Source: Methylobacterium sp. (GTDB lineage Bacteria > Pseudomonadota > Alphaproteobacteria > Rhizobiales > Beijerinckiaceae). Taken from it: DNA of 64,000 bases. The DNA lies in contig PERO01000003.1 of NCBI GenBank assembly GCA_002928875.1, positions 186,001 to 250,000 on the forward strand, written 5' to 3'. A model generated the notes under the pieces. The model had not been told where the DNA came from. It made no database searches and saw only the letters and a list, made by a program, of their open reading frames with translations. Below, one piece after another: positions 19,259-28,692 of the stretch; positions within the stretch are counted from its first letter, which is position 1; every line of letters starts with the position of its first letter. The position numbers and the translations under genes are program-made.

Positions 19259-20128
19259 ATGGCGAAGGTCGCATTCCTCGGGCTCGGCGTGATGGGCTAT
19301 CCCATGGCCGGCCACCTCAAGAACAAGGGCGGGCACGAGGTGACGGTCTATAACCGCACCTTCGCGAAGGCCGAGGCCTGGGTGGCGCAGCATGGCGGCA
19401 AGGCGGCCCGCACGCCGAAGGAAGCCGCCGAGGGGCAGGATTTCGTCTTTGCCTGCGTCGGCAACGATGACGATCTCAGGGCCGTGATGACCGGCGCGGA
19501 TGGCGCCTTCCACGGTGCGAAGGCCGGCGCGATCTTCGTCGACAACACCACGGCCAGCGCGGAAGTCGCCCGCGAATTGCATGTCGCGGCGCAGAAGAAG
19601 GGCCTCGCCTTCATCGATGCGCCGGTCTCCGGCGGGCAGGCCGGTGCCGAGAACGGCGTGCTCACCGTGATGTGCGGCGGCGATGCCGACCCCTACGCCA
19701 GGGCCGAACCGGTGATCATGAGCTTCGCGCGGGCCTGCCGCCTGCTCGGCCCCTCGGGCGCGGGGCAGCTCACGAAGATGATGAACCAGATCTGCATCGC
19801 CGGCCTCGTGCAGGGGCTGGCGGAATCGATCCATTTCGGCAAGCGCGCCGGCCTCGACATCGAGGCGGTGCTGGATGTCATCTCCAAGGGCGCGGCGGGC
19901 TCCTGGCAGATGGAGAATCGCGGCAAGACCATGAATGCCGGCAAGTTCGATTTCGGCTTCGCCGTGGACTGGATGCGCAAGGATCTCGGCATTGTGCTCG
20001 ACGAGGCGCGCAAGAACGGCGCGCATCTGCCGGTCACCGCGCTTGTCGACCAGTTCTATTCCGAGGTGCAGAAGATGGGCGGCAAGCGCTGGGATACGTC
20101 GAGCCTCATCGCCCGGCTCGAGCGCTGA
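19259..20128 (+). CDS. NAD(P)-dependent beta-hydroxyacid dehydrogenase (3-hydroxyisobutyrate/tartronate semialdehyde reductase family)
   Basis: The 289-residue enzyme has an N-terminal Rossmann fold with GLGVMGYPMA, the substrate-binding block DAPVSGGQAGAENG, and the catalytic lysine in GAGQLTKMMNQ, followed by the all-helical C-terminal domain. Candidate substrates are 3-hydroxyisobutyrate, tartronate semialdehyde, glyoxylate or succinate semialdehyde, and the sequence alone does not decide. It lies 35 bases after the permease gene and may be co-transcribed, hinting at a role in breakdown of the imported compound. It ends at the terminator at 20157. Confidence 0.9.
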   Translation: MAKVAFLGLGVMGYPMAGHLKNKGGHEVTVYNRTFAKAEAWVAQHGGKAARTPKEAAEGQDFVFACVGNDDDLRAVMTGADGAFHGAKAGAIFVDNTTASAEVARELHVAAQKKGLAFIDAPVSGGQAGAENGVLTVMCGGDADPYARAEPVIMSFARACRLLGPSGAGQLTKMMNQICIAGLVQGLAESIHFGKRAGLDIEAVLDVISKGAAGSWQMENRGKTMNAGKFDFGFAVDWMRKDLGIVLDEARKNGAHLPVTALVDQFYSEVQKMGGKRWDTSSLIARLER

Positions 20129-20156
20129 ATCGCGCTTCATCCCGCCCGCATGCAGT

Positions 20157-20184
20157 GAAAAGGCCGGGTTTCCCCGGCCTTTTT
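20157..20184. terminator. Bidirectional terminator between convergent genes
   Basis: AGGCCGGG, loop TTTC and CCCGGCCT are flanked by AAAA on the left and TTTTT on the right. It can serve the dehydrogenase (+) and the caspase-fold gene (-). Confidence 0.88.
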
Positions 20185-20197
20185 GTTGTGTCTCGCT

Positions 20198-22972
20198 TCA
20201 GCACCGCCCGGCGGCACGCAATTCCGGCGTGCACGGAACCGGCGGTCGCCCGGCGGCCGGGGCCTGTGGCGCAGGACGGGCGGCGGGCGGCGGCGGCGCT
20301 TGTGGAGCGGGCCGCGCGACCGGCGGCGGCGCGGGCGGCACCGGCCGGGCGATCGGCGGCGGTGCCTGCGGAGCCGGGCGCACCTGAGGCGGCGGCTGCT
20401 GCGCCCCGATCGGCGGTGGCGCAGGCCGGTTCGTCGGCGGCGGTGCCCGGAGCTGCGGCGGCGGCTCGCGCGGCGGCAGGGCCGGTGGCGGGGTGACCCG
20501 CACGCCATTCTGGTTCTGCGGCAGCGGACGTCCTTGCGATGGCGGGGGCTGCAGCTGGATTTGCGGCGCGCGTGGCGGCGGATTGGCGTTCGGCCCACGA
20601 TCCGCCGGATTGGTCGCCGTCGGATTGCTGCCCGGCGGACGCGGCGGGGTGATGCCAGGCGAGGACGGGGGTGTCGGCCCGATCGGCCGGGCTCCCGGTC
20701 CGCCGGTGCCCGGCGGCGCATTCACGACGCCGGGGCGCTGGCCGGGAACGATGTTCGGGGTCGGCAGGGTCGTGGGCCGCTGGCCGGGTCCAGTCGTTGG
20801 CGGAGGCGCGACATCGGGGCGCAAACCCGGCGCGCCGGGCGTTCCGGGCGCAACCGGCGGCGGCAAGGGTCGGCCATCCAGCCCCGGACGGCCGGCGACC
20901 GGCGGAGGCAGGGTGGTGGGCCGCTGGCCCGGCGAGGTGCCCGGCACTGTGCCCGGCGCGGTGCCCGGCCCCGTATTGCCCTGCCCTGCTGGATTGGGAT
21001 TGGCGGGGTTCTGGACAGCCGGATTCTGGCCCGGCACCGGTTGGCCGGTCGGGTTCGGCGTGGCGTTGGGGGCTGGCCGGGTCGTTCCGGGCGGCGTCGG
21101 GGCCGGTGGAAGGCCCGGCCGCTGCCCCGGTGTCACGCCGGGAGGCTGCACGGCAGTCTGGCCCGGCGGCGTCGGAGCCGGTGGAAGGCCCGGCTGGGGC
21201 TGTACGCCCGGCGGCGTGCCGGGCAGGTTCGGTCGCGCGGTTCCGGGCGGAAGCGCCGGCGGCTGTCCCGGCACGGGCGTCTGGTTCGGCACCGCGGCGT
21301 TCGGAGCCGGCGGAAGATTGGGCGCGGGTTGCGGAATGGCCCCGGGCCGCGAGGGATTCAGCGTGCCGGGAATGCTGCCCGGCGCCGGGGGCGGCGGCAG
21401 GTTCGGCCGAACCAGCGGCGGGCGATTCGTCACCTGCGGCGCCGTGATTCCGCGCTCGCCCGTGCCGGCGGGCAACACGACCGGACGACGGCCGAAGCCG
21501 GGCTCGCGGGGCGGCCGCGGCGGCGGCACGAAGGTCGTCTCGCGCACGGGCGGCGGACGACGCCACGCGCGGTTGGCGAGGATCGCCGCGGCCGTCACGC
21601 CGGCAACACCGGCGGCGATGGCCACGATCGGCAGGCCCCGATCCTCGACACGCGGCGGCGGCGGGGGAAGCTCGACGATCGCGACAGGCGGCGGCGGCAG
21701 GAAACCGACTGGCCCGGCCCAGGGTGCCGGCAGGCGCTCCCAATGCTCGACGACGACGACTTCCTCGTAGATCACGACCTCCTCGCGCGGGGGCGGCGAC
21801 AGGTCGTCGTAGAACACTTCCTCGAACGCGGGCGGCGGAGCCACGGGCGCCGAGAGCCGCATCAGCCGGTCCTCGGCTTCGGCGGCGTGCGCGCCCTTGG
21901 GGTAACGCTTCAGGTAGGTCCAGTAGGCGCGTTCCGTGTTGGCGCGGCGGGTGCGCTGCCAGTAGGCCGCTTCGCGGCGGGCCGCCACCGTGGCCCGGGC
22001 GCGCCGGGTGAGCGCGTGGTTCGGGAAAGCGCGGATGAAATCCTCATAGGCCGCAATGGTGTCGATCTCGACCGCGCGGGCATAGCCTTGTTCGGGTGTG
22101 AGCTGCGTGATCGGCCGCTCGCGGAGCAGCGCCGCTTCCGGCGCCACCACGACCGCCGCACCCGGATTGAGCACGAAGCCCGGCGTCACCCCGTTGATGA
22201 GCCACGGCGTCACCACGCCCTGCGTGAGATCGTGCACGCGCAGGCGCAGGCGCTCCATCATGCCTTCGAGGGGCAGGCCCGGCTCGATGAGCACCTCCGC
22301 GAGCGCCATGGCGAACGGGCCGTAATTCGTCGCGGGGAGCGGCGCTGCCCGGCCCGGCGACTGGTTGAAGCCGATCAGCGTGCCTTCCGCACGGTCGATG
22401 AGCGAGAGACCACGCCCGCCATCCGCCACAAGCTGGAGCACGGGATGCTGGTAGGCTGCATCGAGGAAAACGAGCCGCGCGCGGGCCGGCAGGCCCGAAA
22501 TCCCGCGCAGGAAATCCGCGATGCGCAGGCCCTCGGTCGCGAGATCGTTGCGCTGGCGCAGGCGCGCATCGATGGGAATGAGCATGTTGTCGCCGTCATC
22601 CTGCAGCGCGATGCCGGAGACATAGACCGCGATCACGGAATCCGGCCCCGCCTCGACCGCCTTGTCGGAAAACTCGCGGAACAGTGTGCGGAACTCGGCC
22701 TGGTTGAGGTTCGCCGCCTCCATCACCTCGAAACCCGCGCCCTTCAGGGTCTGCGCAACAAGACCGGCATCGGGCAGCGCGGTGGGATGCTGTGTCGCGC
22801 CGTAATCGGCCATGCCGATGACAAAGGCGAGGCGACGGCCGGTCTGCGCGTGGCCGGGCTGCAGCCCGAGCAGCAGGACCAGCAGCCCGAGCAACCCCGC
22901 CGCCATGAGGTGGTGGAGAAGGACCGGACGCCGCTTTGCAAGGGCGCGTGGCCTGGAAATGGGTCGTTGCAT
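20198..22972 (-). CDS. Exported caspase-fold (peptidase C14 family) pseudoenzyme with proline-rich tail
   Basis: The 924-residue protein begins with a signal or anchor helix (about 22-43). Residues 46-270 follow the caspase p20 pattern: LAFVIGMADYG, LPDAGLVAQTLKGAGFEV, VYVSGIALQDDGDNMLIPIDA and ARLVFLDAAYQHP. The catalytic His, expected as S-G-H-G, is Ile121, and the catalytic Cys, expected as D-A-C, is Ala173, so it should be inactive as a protease. Residues about 305-370 form TPR-like repeats (AYEDFIRAFPNHA, WTYLKRYPKGAHA). A second hydrophobic helix lies at about 447-467, and residues 472-910 are a Pro/Gly-rich low-complexity region. GGAAGGAG precedes ATG 22972. It is monocistronic. The function is unknown. 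A scaffold or binding role is inference. Confidence 0.85.
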   Translation of the reverse strand: MQRPISRPRALAKRRPVLLHHLMAAGLLGLLVLLLGLQPGHAQTGRRLAFVIGMADYGATQHPTALPDAGLVAQTLKGAGFEVMEAANLNQAEFRTLFREFSDKAVEAGPDSVIAVYVSGIALQDDGDNMLIPIDARLRQRNDLATEGLRIADFLRGISGLPARARLVFLDAAYQHPVLQLVADGGRGLSLIDRAEGTLIGFNQSPGRAAPLPATNYGPFAMALAEVLIEPGLPLEGMMERLRLRVHDLTQGVVTPWLINGVTPGFVLNPGAAVVVAPEAALLRERPITQLTPEQGYARAVEIDTIAAYEDFIRAFPNHALTRRARATVAARREAAYWQRTRRANTERAYWTYLKRYPKGAHAAEAEDRLMRLSAPVAPPPAFEEVFYDDLSPPPREEVVIYEEVVVVEHWERLPAPWAGPVGFLPPPPVAIVELPPPPPRVEDRGLPIVAIAAGVAGVTAAAILANRAWRRPPPVRETTFVPPPRPPREPGFGRRPVVLPAGTGERGITAPQVTNRPPLVRPNLPPPPAPGSIPGTLNPSRPGAIPQPAPNLPPAPNAAVPNQTPVPGQPPALPPGTARPNLPGTPPGVQPQPGLPPAPTPPGQTAVQPPGVTPGQRPGLPPAPTPPGTTRPAPNATPNPTGQPVPGQNPAVQNPANPNPAGQGNTGPGTAPGTVPGTSPGQRPTTLPPPVAGRPGLDGRPLPPPVAPGTPGAPGLRPDVAPPPTTGPGQRPTTLPTPNIVPGQRPGVVNAPPGTGGPGARPIGPTPPSSPGITPPRPPGSNPTATNPADRGPNANPPPRAPQIQLQPPPSQGRPLPQNQNGVRVTPPPALPPREPPPQLRAPPPTNRPAPPPIGAQQPPPQVRPAPQAPPPIARPVPPAPPPVARPAPQAPPPPAARPAPQAPAAGRPPVPCTPELRAAGRC
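21088..21194. repeat. Internal direct repeat encoding PGLPPAPTPPG
   Basis: Two near-identical copies (about 21088-21119 and 21164-21194), differing by single bases, encode the same Pro-rich unit in the tail of the caspase-fold protein. They mark expansion of this region by duplication. A GQRPTTLP unit is also repeated elsewhere in the tail. Confidence 0.6.
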
Positions 22973-23106
22973 GGATCGTCTCCTTCCACGCGTGAAGATG
23001 AGGATGCCATCCTAGGCCGTTCCGGATGAACCTCGGACAACGTTATCCGAACCGGAAACCATGTCCGCAATAGGGTGAAGCCGCATCCATGGCTGGCCTT
23101 TTCGCC

Positions 23107-23562
23107 TCACCAGCGATTCGCGAGGCGCCCCGGCGCGCTGCGATGCGCCAGCAGATCGTCGCAGGACCAGCGCTTGCCGCCATCGTCGTGTTGGTCGGGA
23201 TTGCCCTTCAGGATGCGGGCAATGGCGTTGAGCCGTCCGTCATCCCGCACGGAGAGGCGATATTCCTCGCCCTCCTTCTCCACCGTGAAGCAATAGGTGC
23301 GGCGATCCTTGCGCGGGCCGTAATGGTAGCAGACCGCATCGCCATCGATGTTCCAGCATGCATCGACATTTAGCGTGAGGCCATTGTCGCCGAGCGCGCG
23401 GCCATCGGGCGCGTGATATTCGCTGAAGAGGCCGCCATGGGTGTAGGTTCCGGCCACCGTATTGCCCTGGAAGGCCTGCCGGATCGCCTCGCCCGAGAGC
23501 TTGTCGCCGGCCTGGGCCGCGCCGGCGAGCAGCAGGAACGACAGGAACGCGAGGCGCTTCAC
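23107..23562 (-). CDS. Small secreted protein of unknown function
   Basis: The 151-residue protein has a clear signal peptide (MKRLAFLSFLLLAGAAQAG) and a mature part of about 132 residues with four cysteines (C69, C78, C91, C134) that could form two disulfides in the periplasm. There is a beta-rich core (GTYTHGGLFSEYHAPDGRAL, TYCFTVEKEGEEYRLSV). I do not recognise a named family. The GTG start overlaps the stop of the upstream GST gene (GTGA), so translation is probably coupled. The frame runs upstream into the GST gene but that is its shadow. The pair may act in one process, which is inference. Confidence 0.72.
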   Translation of the reverse strand: MKRLAFLSFLLLAGAAQAGDKLSGEAIRQAFQGNTVAGTYTHGGLFSEYHAPDGRALGDNGLTLNVDACWNIDGDAVCYHYGPRKDRRTYCFTVEKEGEEYRLSVRDDGRLNAIARILKGNPDQHDDGGKRWSCDDLLAHRSAPGRLANRW

Positions 23563-24170
23563 GCGGCGGCACTCGGCCGGCCGGAGACCTCGCCATGCCA
23601 GCGACGCAGGTTGGACAGGTCTTCCGGCATCGTGATCTTCGCGGGCTTCAGGAAATCGAGGGTCACCATCAGCGAGATGTCGGCGATCGTGAATTGCTCG
23701 CCGACGACAAAGGCCTTGCTCGCGAGTTCGCGATCGAGCAGCGCCATCATCGCCAGCGCGCGCGGCCGGTTCGCCTCGCCCCAGGCCGGGATCTGCGGCA
23801 CCTCGTGCCCCGCCATGCCGGGATGGGTGTGGCGGAAGGCGGCCTGCACGGCGAGATAAAGTTCGAGTTCCACGCGGCGCTGCCACATATCGACGAAGGC
23901 GCGCTCGCGCGCATCCCGGCCGAACAGGGGCGGATCGGGGTGAAGCTCCTCGAAATAGCGGCAGATCGCCACGGATTCCGTCAGGTGGCTGCCATCGTCC
24001 AGTTCCAGCACCGGTACGCGCTGCAGCGGGTTGCGGGCGGCGAATTCGGGCGTCCGGTGATCCATCTTGCCGAGATCGACCGGCACTTTCGGCACGTCGA
24101 TGCCCTTCTCGGCCAGAAAGATCCGCACACGCCGGGCATTGGGCACCCGCCCGCCATCGAAGAGGCGCAT
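23559..24170 (-). CDS. Glutathione S-transferase family protein
   Basis: The 203-residue protein has a thioredoxin-like N-terminal domain (about 1-77) with the cis-proline segment RVPVLELDDG and the gamma-glutamyl site LTESVAICRY, then an all-helical C-terminal domain with FTIADISLMVTLDF, the N-capping box of GSTs. It is probably a cytoplasmic conjugating or peroxidase-type GST. The catalytic residue near SPNARRV-like VPNARRV is not the usual Ser/Tyr, so activity is uncertain. Start: ATG 24170 with GGGAGA upstream. The stop overlaps the next gene. Confidence 0.9.
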   Translation of the reverse strand: MRLFDGGRVPNARRVRIFLAEKGIDVPKVPVDLGKMDHRTPEFAARNPLQRVPVLELDDGSHLTESVAICRYFEELHPDPPLFGRDARERAFVDMWQRRVELELYLAVQAAFRHTHPGMAGHEVPQIPAWGEANRPRALAMMALLDRELASKAFVVGEQFTIADISLMVTLDFLKPAKITMPEDLSNLRRWHGEVSGRPSAAA

Positions 24171-24225
24171 CGTCGTCTCCCTTCCCAATCCACGCGGCGA
24201 ACCGGACCACGCCTCGCGAGGCGGG

Positions 24226-24747
24226 TCAAGGCTGGGATCGTTCCGTCTCCTTCGCCCGCGCCTCGGCCCGCATGCGTTGGCGATATTCGGCCGGAACCTC
24301 GAAGGTGCCGCCCCACAGGCCGCGATAGGCGGCCCGCGCCTCCTTCTCCTCGGTGGGATAGCGGCCGAAATCCACGGCGAAGCCATTGCGGACAAGATCG
24401 GCGTTGATATCCGCGCCATTGACCCGGCAGATGACCAGCAATCGCCCGTATGGATCGTTCTCGTGCCCCGTGCAGGCCACGGGCCCCCGCGACAGCCAGC
24501 GCTGCAGCGCCTGCGTCGCCTGCCGGCCGCACGGGATGGACTGCCCCGCGAGATGGCAGAGCTGGCGCGCTTCCGGCGCATCGATGCCCGCGAGGCGCAT
24601 CTCGCGACCCTCGACCACGAGGCTGTCGCCGTCGATCGCGCGGGCGGCACCCACCACCATCTGCTCCGGCTGGCGGTTGAGCGCGGCGGCGATCAGCACG
24701 GCGATGGCGATGAAGAGCGCGGCGGAGAGGAACCGGGGACGAAACAT
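24226..24747 (-). CDS. Membrane-anchored or secreted thermonuclease (SNase-like)
   Basis: The 173-residue protein has an N-terminal hydrophobic helix (about 5-23) and an SNase OB-fold domain: AIDGDSLVV, MRLAGIDAPEARQ with the calcium/catalytic acid region, and NDPYGRLLVIC with the catalytic arginine, then DINADLVRNGFAV. Family members cleave DNA and RNA with calcium, though many bacterial versions are uncharacterised. The C-terminus is charged. It is upstream of and on the same strand as the GST gene with 55 bases between, so co-transcription is possible. Confidence 0.87.
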   Translation of the reverse strand: MFRPRFLSAALFIAIAVLIAAALNRQPEQMVVGAARAIDGDSLVVEGREMRLAGIDAPEARQLCHLAGQSIPCGRQATQALQRWLSRGPVACTGHENDPYGRLLVICRVNGADINADLVRNGFAVDFGRYPTEEKEARAAYRGLWGGTFEVPAEYRQRMRAEARAKETERSQP

Positions 24748-24897
24748 CGATCCCTGCTAGCTGATTCCCGGCGGGAACCGCAGCGCATCCGGGAAAACTC
24801 ACTTTTCTGGTTCGCCATGCCTTCGCGCCAAGCTTCGATTAACGGTTTGTCAGGCATTCTCCTGCCCTGAGAGCGAGCTGGTTTACCGATCCCCCCG

Positions 24898-26391
<1,494 letters not shown>

Positions 26392-26418
26392 CGCGCCGGA
26401 ACGCGCCCTCGCAGCGGA

Positions 26419-27453
26419 TCAGGAATGCAGGACGGGCGCCTTTTCGGGCACGCCGGCCTCGGCGAAGGTCGCCATGCCGGTATGGCAGGCGAGCGCCGTC
26501 TTCACGATGGCGCAGGCCAAAGCGGCGCCGCTCCCCTCCCCCAGTCGCAGACCGAGATCGAGGATCGGCCGGAGACCGAGGCGCTTGAGAACCTCGGCAT
26601 GCGCGCCTTCCGATGCGACATGGCCCGCGAGGCAATGCGCGATGCTCGACGGCTCCAGCGCATGCAGCACGGCCGCGGCGGCAGTGGCGACATACCCGTC
26701 GAGGATCACCGGCACGCGCTCGATCCGCGCCGCGAGAATCGCGCCGGCGATGGCGGCGACCTCGCGGCCGCCTAGCCGCCGGAGCACTTCCAGCGGGTCC
26801 TTCAGCGCGTTGCGATGCCGCTCAAGGCCGGCTTCCACCGCAGCCACCTTCCGGGCATGGCCGGCATCATCGACGCCCGTTCCGCGCCCCACCCATTGCG
26901 ACACCGGCCCGCCATAAAGGGCCGCATAGATCGCGGCGGCGACGGTGGTGTTGCCGATGCCCATCTCGCCGACGCAGAGCAGGTCCGTGCCGTTGGCGAT
27001 GGCCTCCATGCCGAAGGCGATGGTGGCCGCGCAGGCCGCTTCCTCCATCGCCGGGCCTTCGGTGAAATCGGTCGTGGGAATTTCCACCGCGAGATCGAAG
27101 ACCTTCAGCCCGAGATCATGCGCCTTGCAGATCTGGTTGATGGCGGCATGCCCGTTCGAGAAGCCCGCCAGCATCGCCTGGTTCACGCTCGACGGATAGG
27201 CCGAGACGCCCTTCGCGGCCACGCCATGCGAGCCGGCGAAGATCGCCACCAGCGGCCTCGAGATGCGCGGCGGCGAGCGATGCTGCCAGGCCGCGAGATG
27301 CGCGACGATCTCCTCGAGTCGCCCCAGCGCGCCCACCGGCTTGATGAGCTGCGCCTCGCGCGCCATCGCCTCGCGGCGGGAGGCCTCGTCGGAGCCGGGA
27401 AGCTCACGCAGCAGCGCGCGGATGTCGTCAAAAGGCAGGCCGGTGGGGGGCAC
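26419..27453 (-). CDS. cobT: Nicotinate-nucleotide--dimethylbenzimidazole phosphoribosyltransferase
   Basis: The 344-residue enzyme makes alpha-ribazole phosphate for the lower ligand of cobalamin. Family motifs: KPVGALGRLEEIV, FAGSHGVAAKGVSAYP, LCVGEMGIGNTT, VGRGTGVDD, DGYVATAAA, HCLAGHVASEGAH and the catalytic region LRLGEGSGAALA. GTG 27453 is chosen: it starts the conserved N-terminus (PPTGLPFDDIRALL) and AGGA precedes it. The open frame continues far upstream as a shadow of cobS. It is divergent from cobS with 117 bases between, where I do not find a B12-box, so no cobalamin riboswitch is claimed. Confidence 0.94.
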   Translation of the reverse strand: MPPTGLPFDDIRALLRELPGSDEASRREAMAREAQLIKPVGALGRLEEIVAHLAAWQHRSPPRISRPLVAIFAGSHGVAAKGVSAYPSSVNQAMLAGFSNGHAAINQICKAHDLGLKVFDLAVEIPTTDFTEGPAMEEAACAATIAFGMEAIANGTDLLCVGEMGIGNTTVAAAIYAALYGGPVSQWVGRGTGVDDAGHARKVAAVEAGLERHRNALKDPLEVLRRLGGREVAAIAGAILAARIERVPVILDGYVATAAAAVLHALEPSSIAHCLAGHVASEGAHAEVLKRLGLRPILDLGLRLGEGSGAALACAIVKTALACHTGMATFAEAGVPEKAPVLHS

Positions 27454-27570
27454 GGGAAGGTCCTGAACTGGCGGAAGGGTCGCGGGGTCGCTACCATGGC
27501 CGGAAGGCGCACGGCAAGGCGGCGAATCCGCCGCTGCGGCGCGCACCCGGCGCGAGGGAGCAGGAATTCG

Positions 27571-28410
27571 ATGCAGCACGACGCCCCGGCGGAACCGGGG
27601 ATCCCGCTTCTCGCGCGCCCGGCCATCCGCCTCGCCCAGGCGCTGCGCTTCTATTCCCGCCTGCCGGTTCCCCGCCTGCCCTTCGAGGCCGATCCCCATG
27701 CCATGCCGGATTTCACCGCCATCGCCCCGGCGGTGCCGGTCGCCGGCACGATCCTGAGCGGCATCGGCGCGCTGATCGGCGCAGCGGCCGTCGCGCTGGG
27801 GCTTTCGCCCGGCATCGCGGCGGCGCTGACGCTCTGCACGATCGTCATCATCACGGGATGCTTCCACGAGGATGGCCTCGCCGATGCCTGCGATGGCCTG
27901 TGGGGCGGCATGACGCCCGAGCGCCGGCTCGAGATCATGCGCGACAGCCGTGTCGGCGCCTATGGCGCGGCTGGTCTTGCGCTGAGCCTGCTCCTGCGCT
28001 TCGCGATCCTCTCCGAATTGTTCCGCCTCATGGGCCCCTATGCGGCGATCGCGATTGCGCCGATTGGCGGGCTTTCCCGGGCCTTGTCGCTCCTGCCGAC
28101 GCGTTTCCTGCCCCCGGCGCGCACCGGTGGCATCGCCGCCGCGACCCTGATGCCGGGGACGGCCGGGCTTGTTGCAGCGGTGCTGATCGGCGCGCTGCTC
28201 TTCGCCGCAGGGATGCTCTGGCTCGGGCTGCCGCGCGCGCTGGTCGTGGCCATCCTCCCCGCTTTCCTGGCCGTGGGGCTTGCCATCCGCCTGATGCGCC
28301 ACAAGATTGGCGGTTTCACCGGTGATCTGCTGGGCGCCACCCAGCAAGTCGTGGAAATCGCCTTGTTGCTGTCCGTGGCCGCCGCCAGCGCCGCGCGCGG
28401 CCCGATGTGA
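27571..28410 (+). CDS. cobS: Adenosylcobinamide-GDP ribazoletransferase (cobalamin synthase)
   Basis: The 279-residue integral membrane enzyme carries out the last joining step of cobalamin assembly. The conserved N-terminus RFYSRLPVPRLPF and the metal-binding region GCFHEDGLADACDGLWGG, RRLEIMRDSRVGAYG are intact, followed by hydrophobic helices and the terminal HKIGGFTGDLLGATQQ. ATG 27571 is preceded by GGGAGCAGGA. The product of the divergent cobT supplies its substrate. The small membrane protein gene follows ten bases after. Confidence 0.95.
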   Translation: MQHDAPAEPGIPLLARPAIRLAQALRFYSRLPVPRLPFEADPHAMPDFTAIAPAVPVAGTILSGIGALIGAAAVALGLSPGIAAALTLCTIVIITGCFHEDGLADACDGLWGGMTPERRLEIMRDSRVGAYGAAGLALSLLLRFAILSELFRLMGPYAAIAIAPIGGLSRALSLLPTRFLPPARTGGIAAATLMPGTAGLVAAVLIGALLFAAGMLWLGLPRALVVAILPAFLAVGLAIRLMRHKIGGFTGDLLGATQQVVEIALLLSVAAASAARGPM

Positions 28411-28419
28411 GGAGCTGTC

Positions 28420-28692
28420 ATGAATTCGCCGCGCGCCACCCTGCTCATCCTGCTCATCCTCGGCATCGTGCTCGTCCTGGCCGTGAGCGGGGGCGTGCCG
28501 AGCCTCTCCGGCGACGACGTGGCGAGCCTCATCGCCTCCGGCATTCTCGTGACGATGATCGGCAGCTGGGCGCTTGCGGAAATCCGCGGCAATATGGGCG
28601 AGAGCCTGCGGAACCTGCTGATCTGGGGCGTGGTCGTGCTGGTTCTGGTCTTCGGCTACCAGAACAAGGCCCTGCTCGGTTTCACGAGCTAG
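28420..28692 (+). CDS. Small membrane protein (resembles the anchor of TIGR02281 aspartic proteases)
   Basis: The 90-residue protein has three hydrophobic stretches (about 5-24, 37-53, 66-80) with charged loops (SGDDVASLIASG, IRGNMGESLRNLLIW). As I recall, this pattern resembles the N-terminal membrane part of the clan AA aspartic protease family TIGR02281, but the protease half and its D-T/S-G motif are missing. It lies ten bases after cobS and is likely in the same transcript. Its stop shares the CTAG palindrome with the stop of the convergent thioesterase gene. The function is unknown. Confidence 0.7.
   Translation: MNSPRATLLILLILGIVLVLAVSGGVPSLSGDDVASLIASGILVTMIGSWALAEIRGNMGESLRNLLIWGVVVLVLVFGYQNKALLGFTS

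Noticed and set aside
20183-23029. 948-codon plus-strand open frame opposite the caspase-fold gene, and similar long antisense frames at 35036-37714, 44754-47567, 50459-53548 and 11096-13657
   Set aside because: They are antisense shadows of well-supported genes. High G+C with G/C in third positions removes stop codons in the opposite frame. The translations are Arg/His/Glu/Gly-rich, lack domains and have no ribosome binding sites.
27454-27570. Cobalamin riboswitch between cobT and cobS
   Set aside because: I could not find a B12-box-like sequence or the expected long leader; the gap is only 117 bases.
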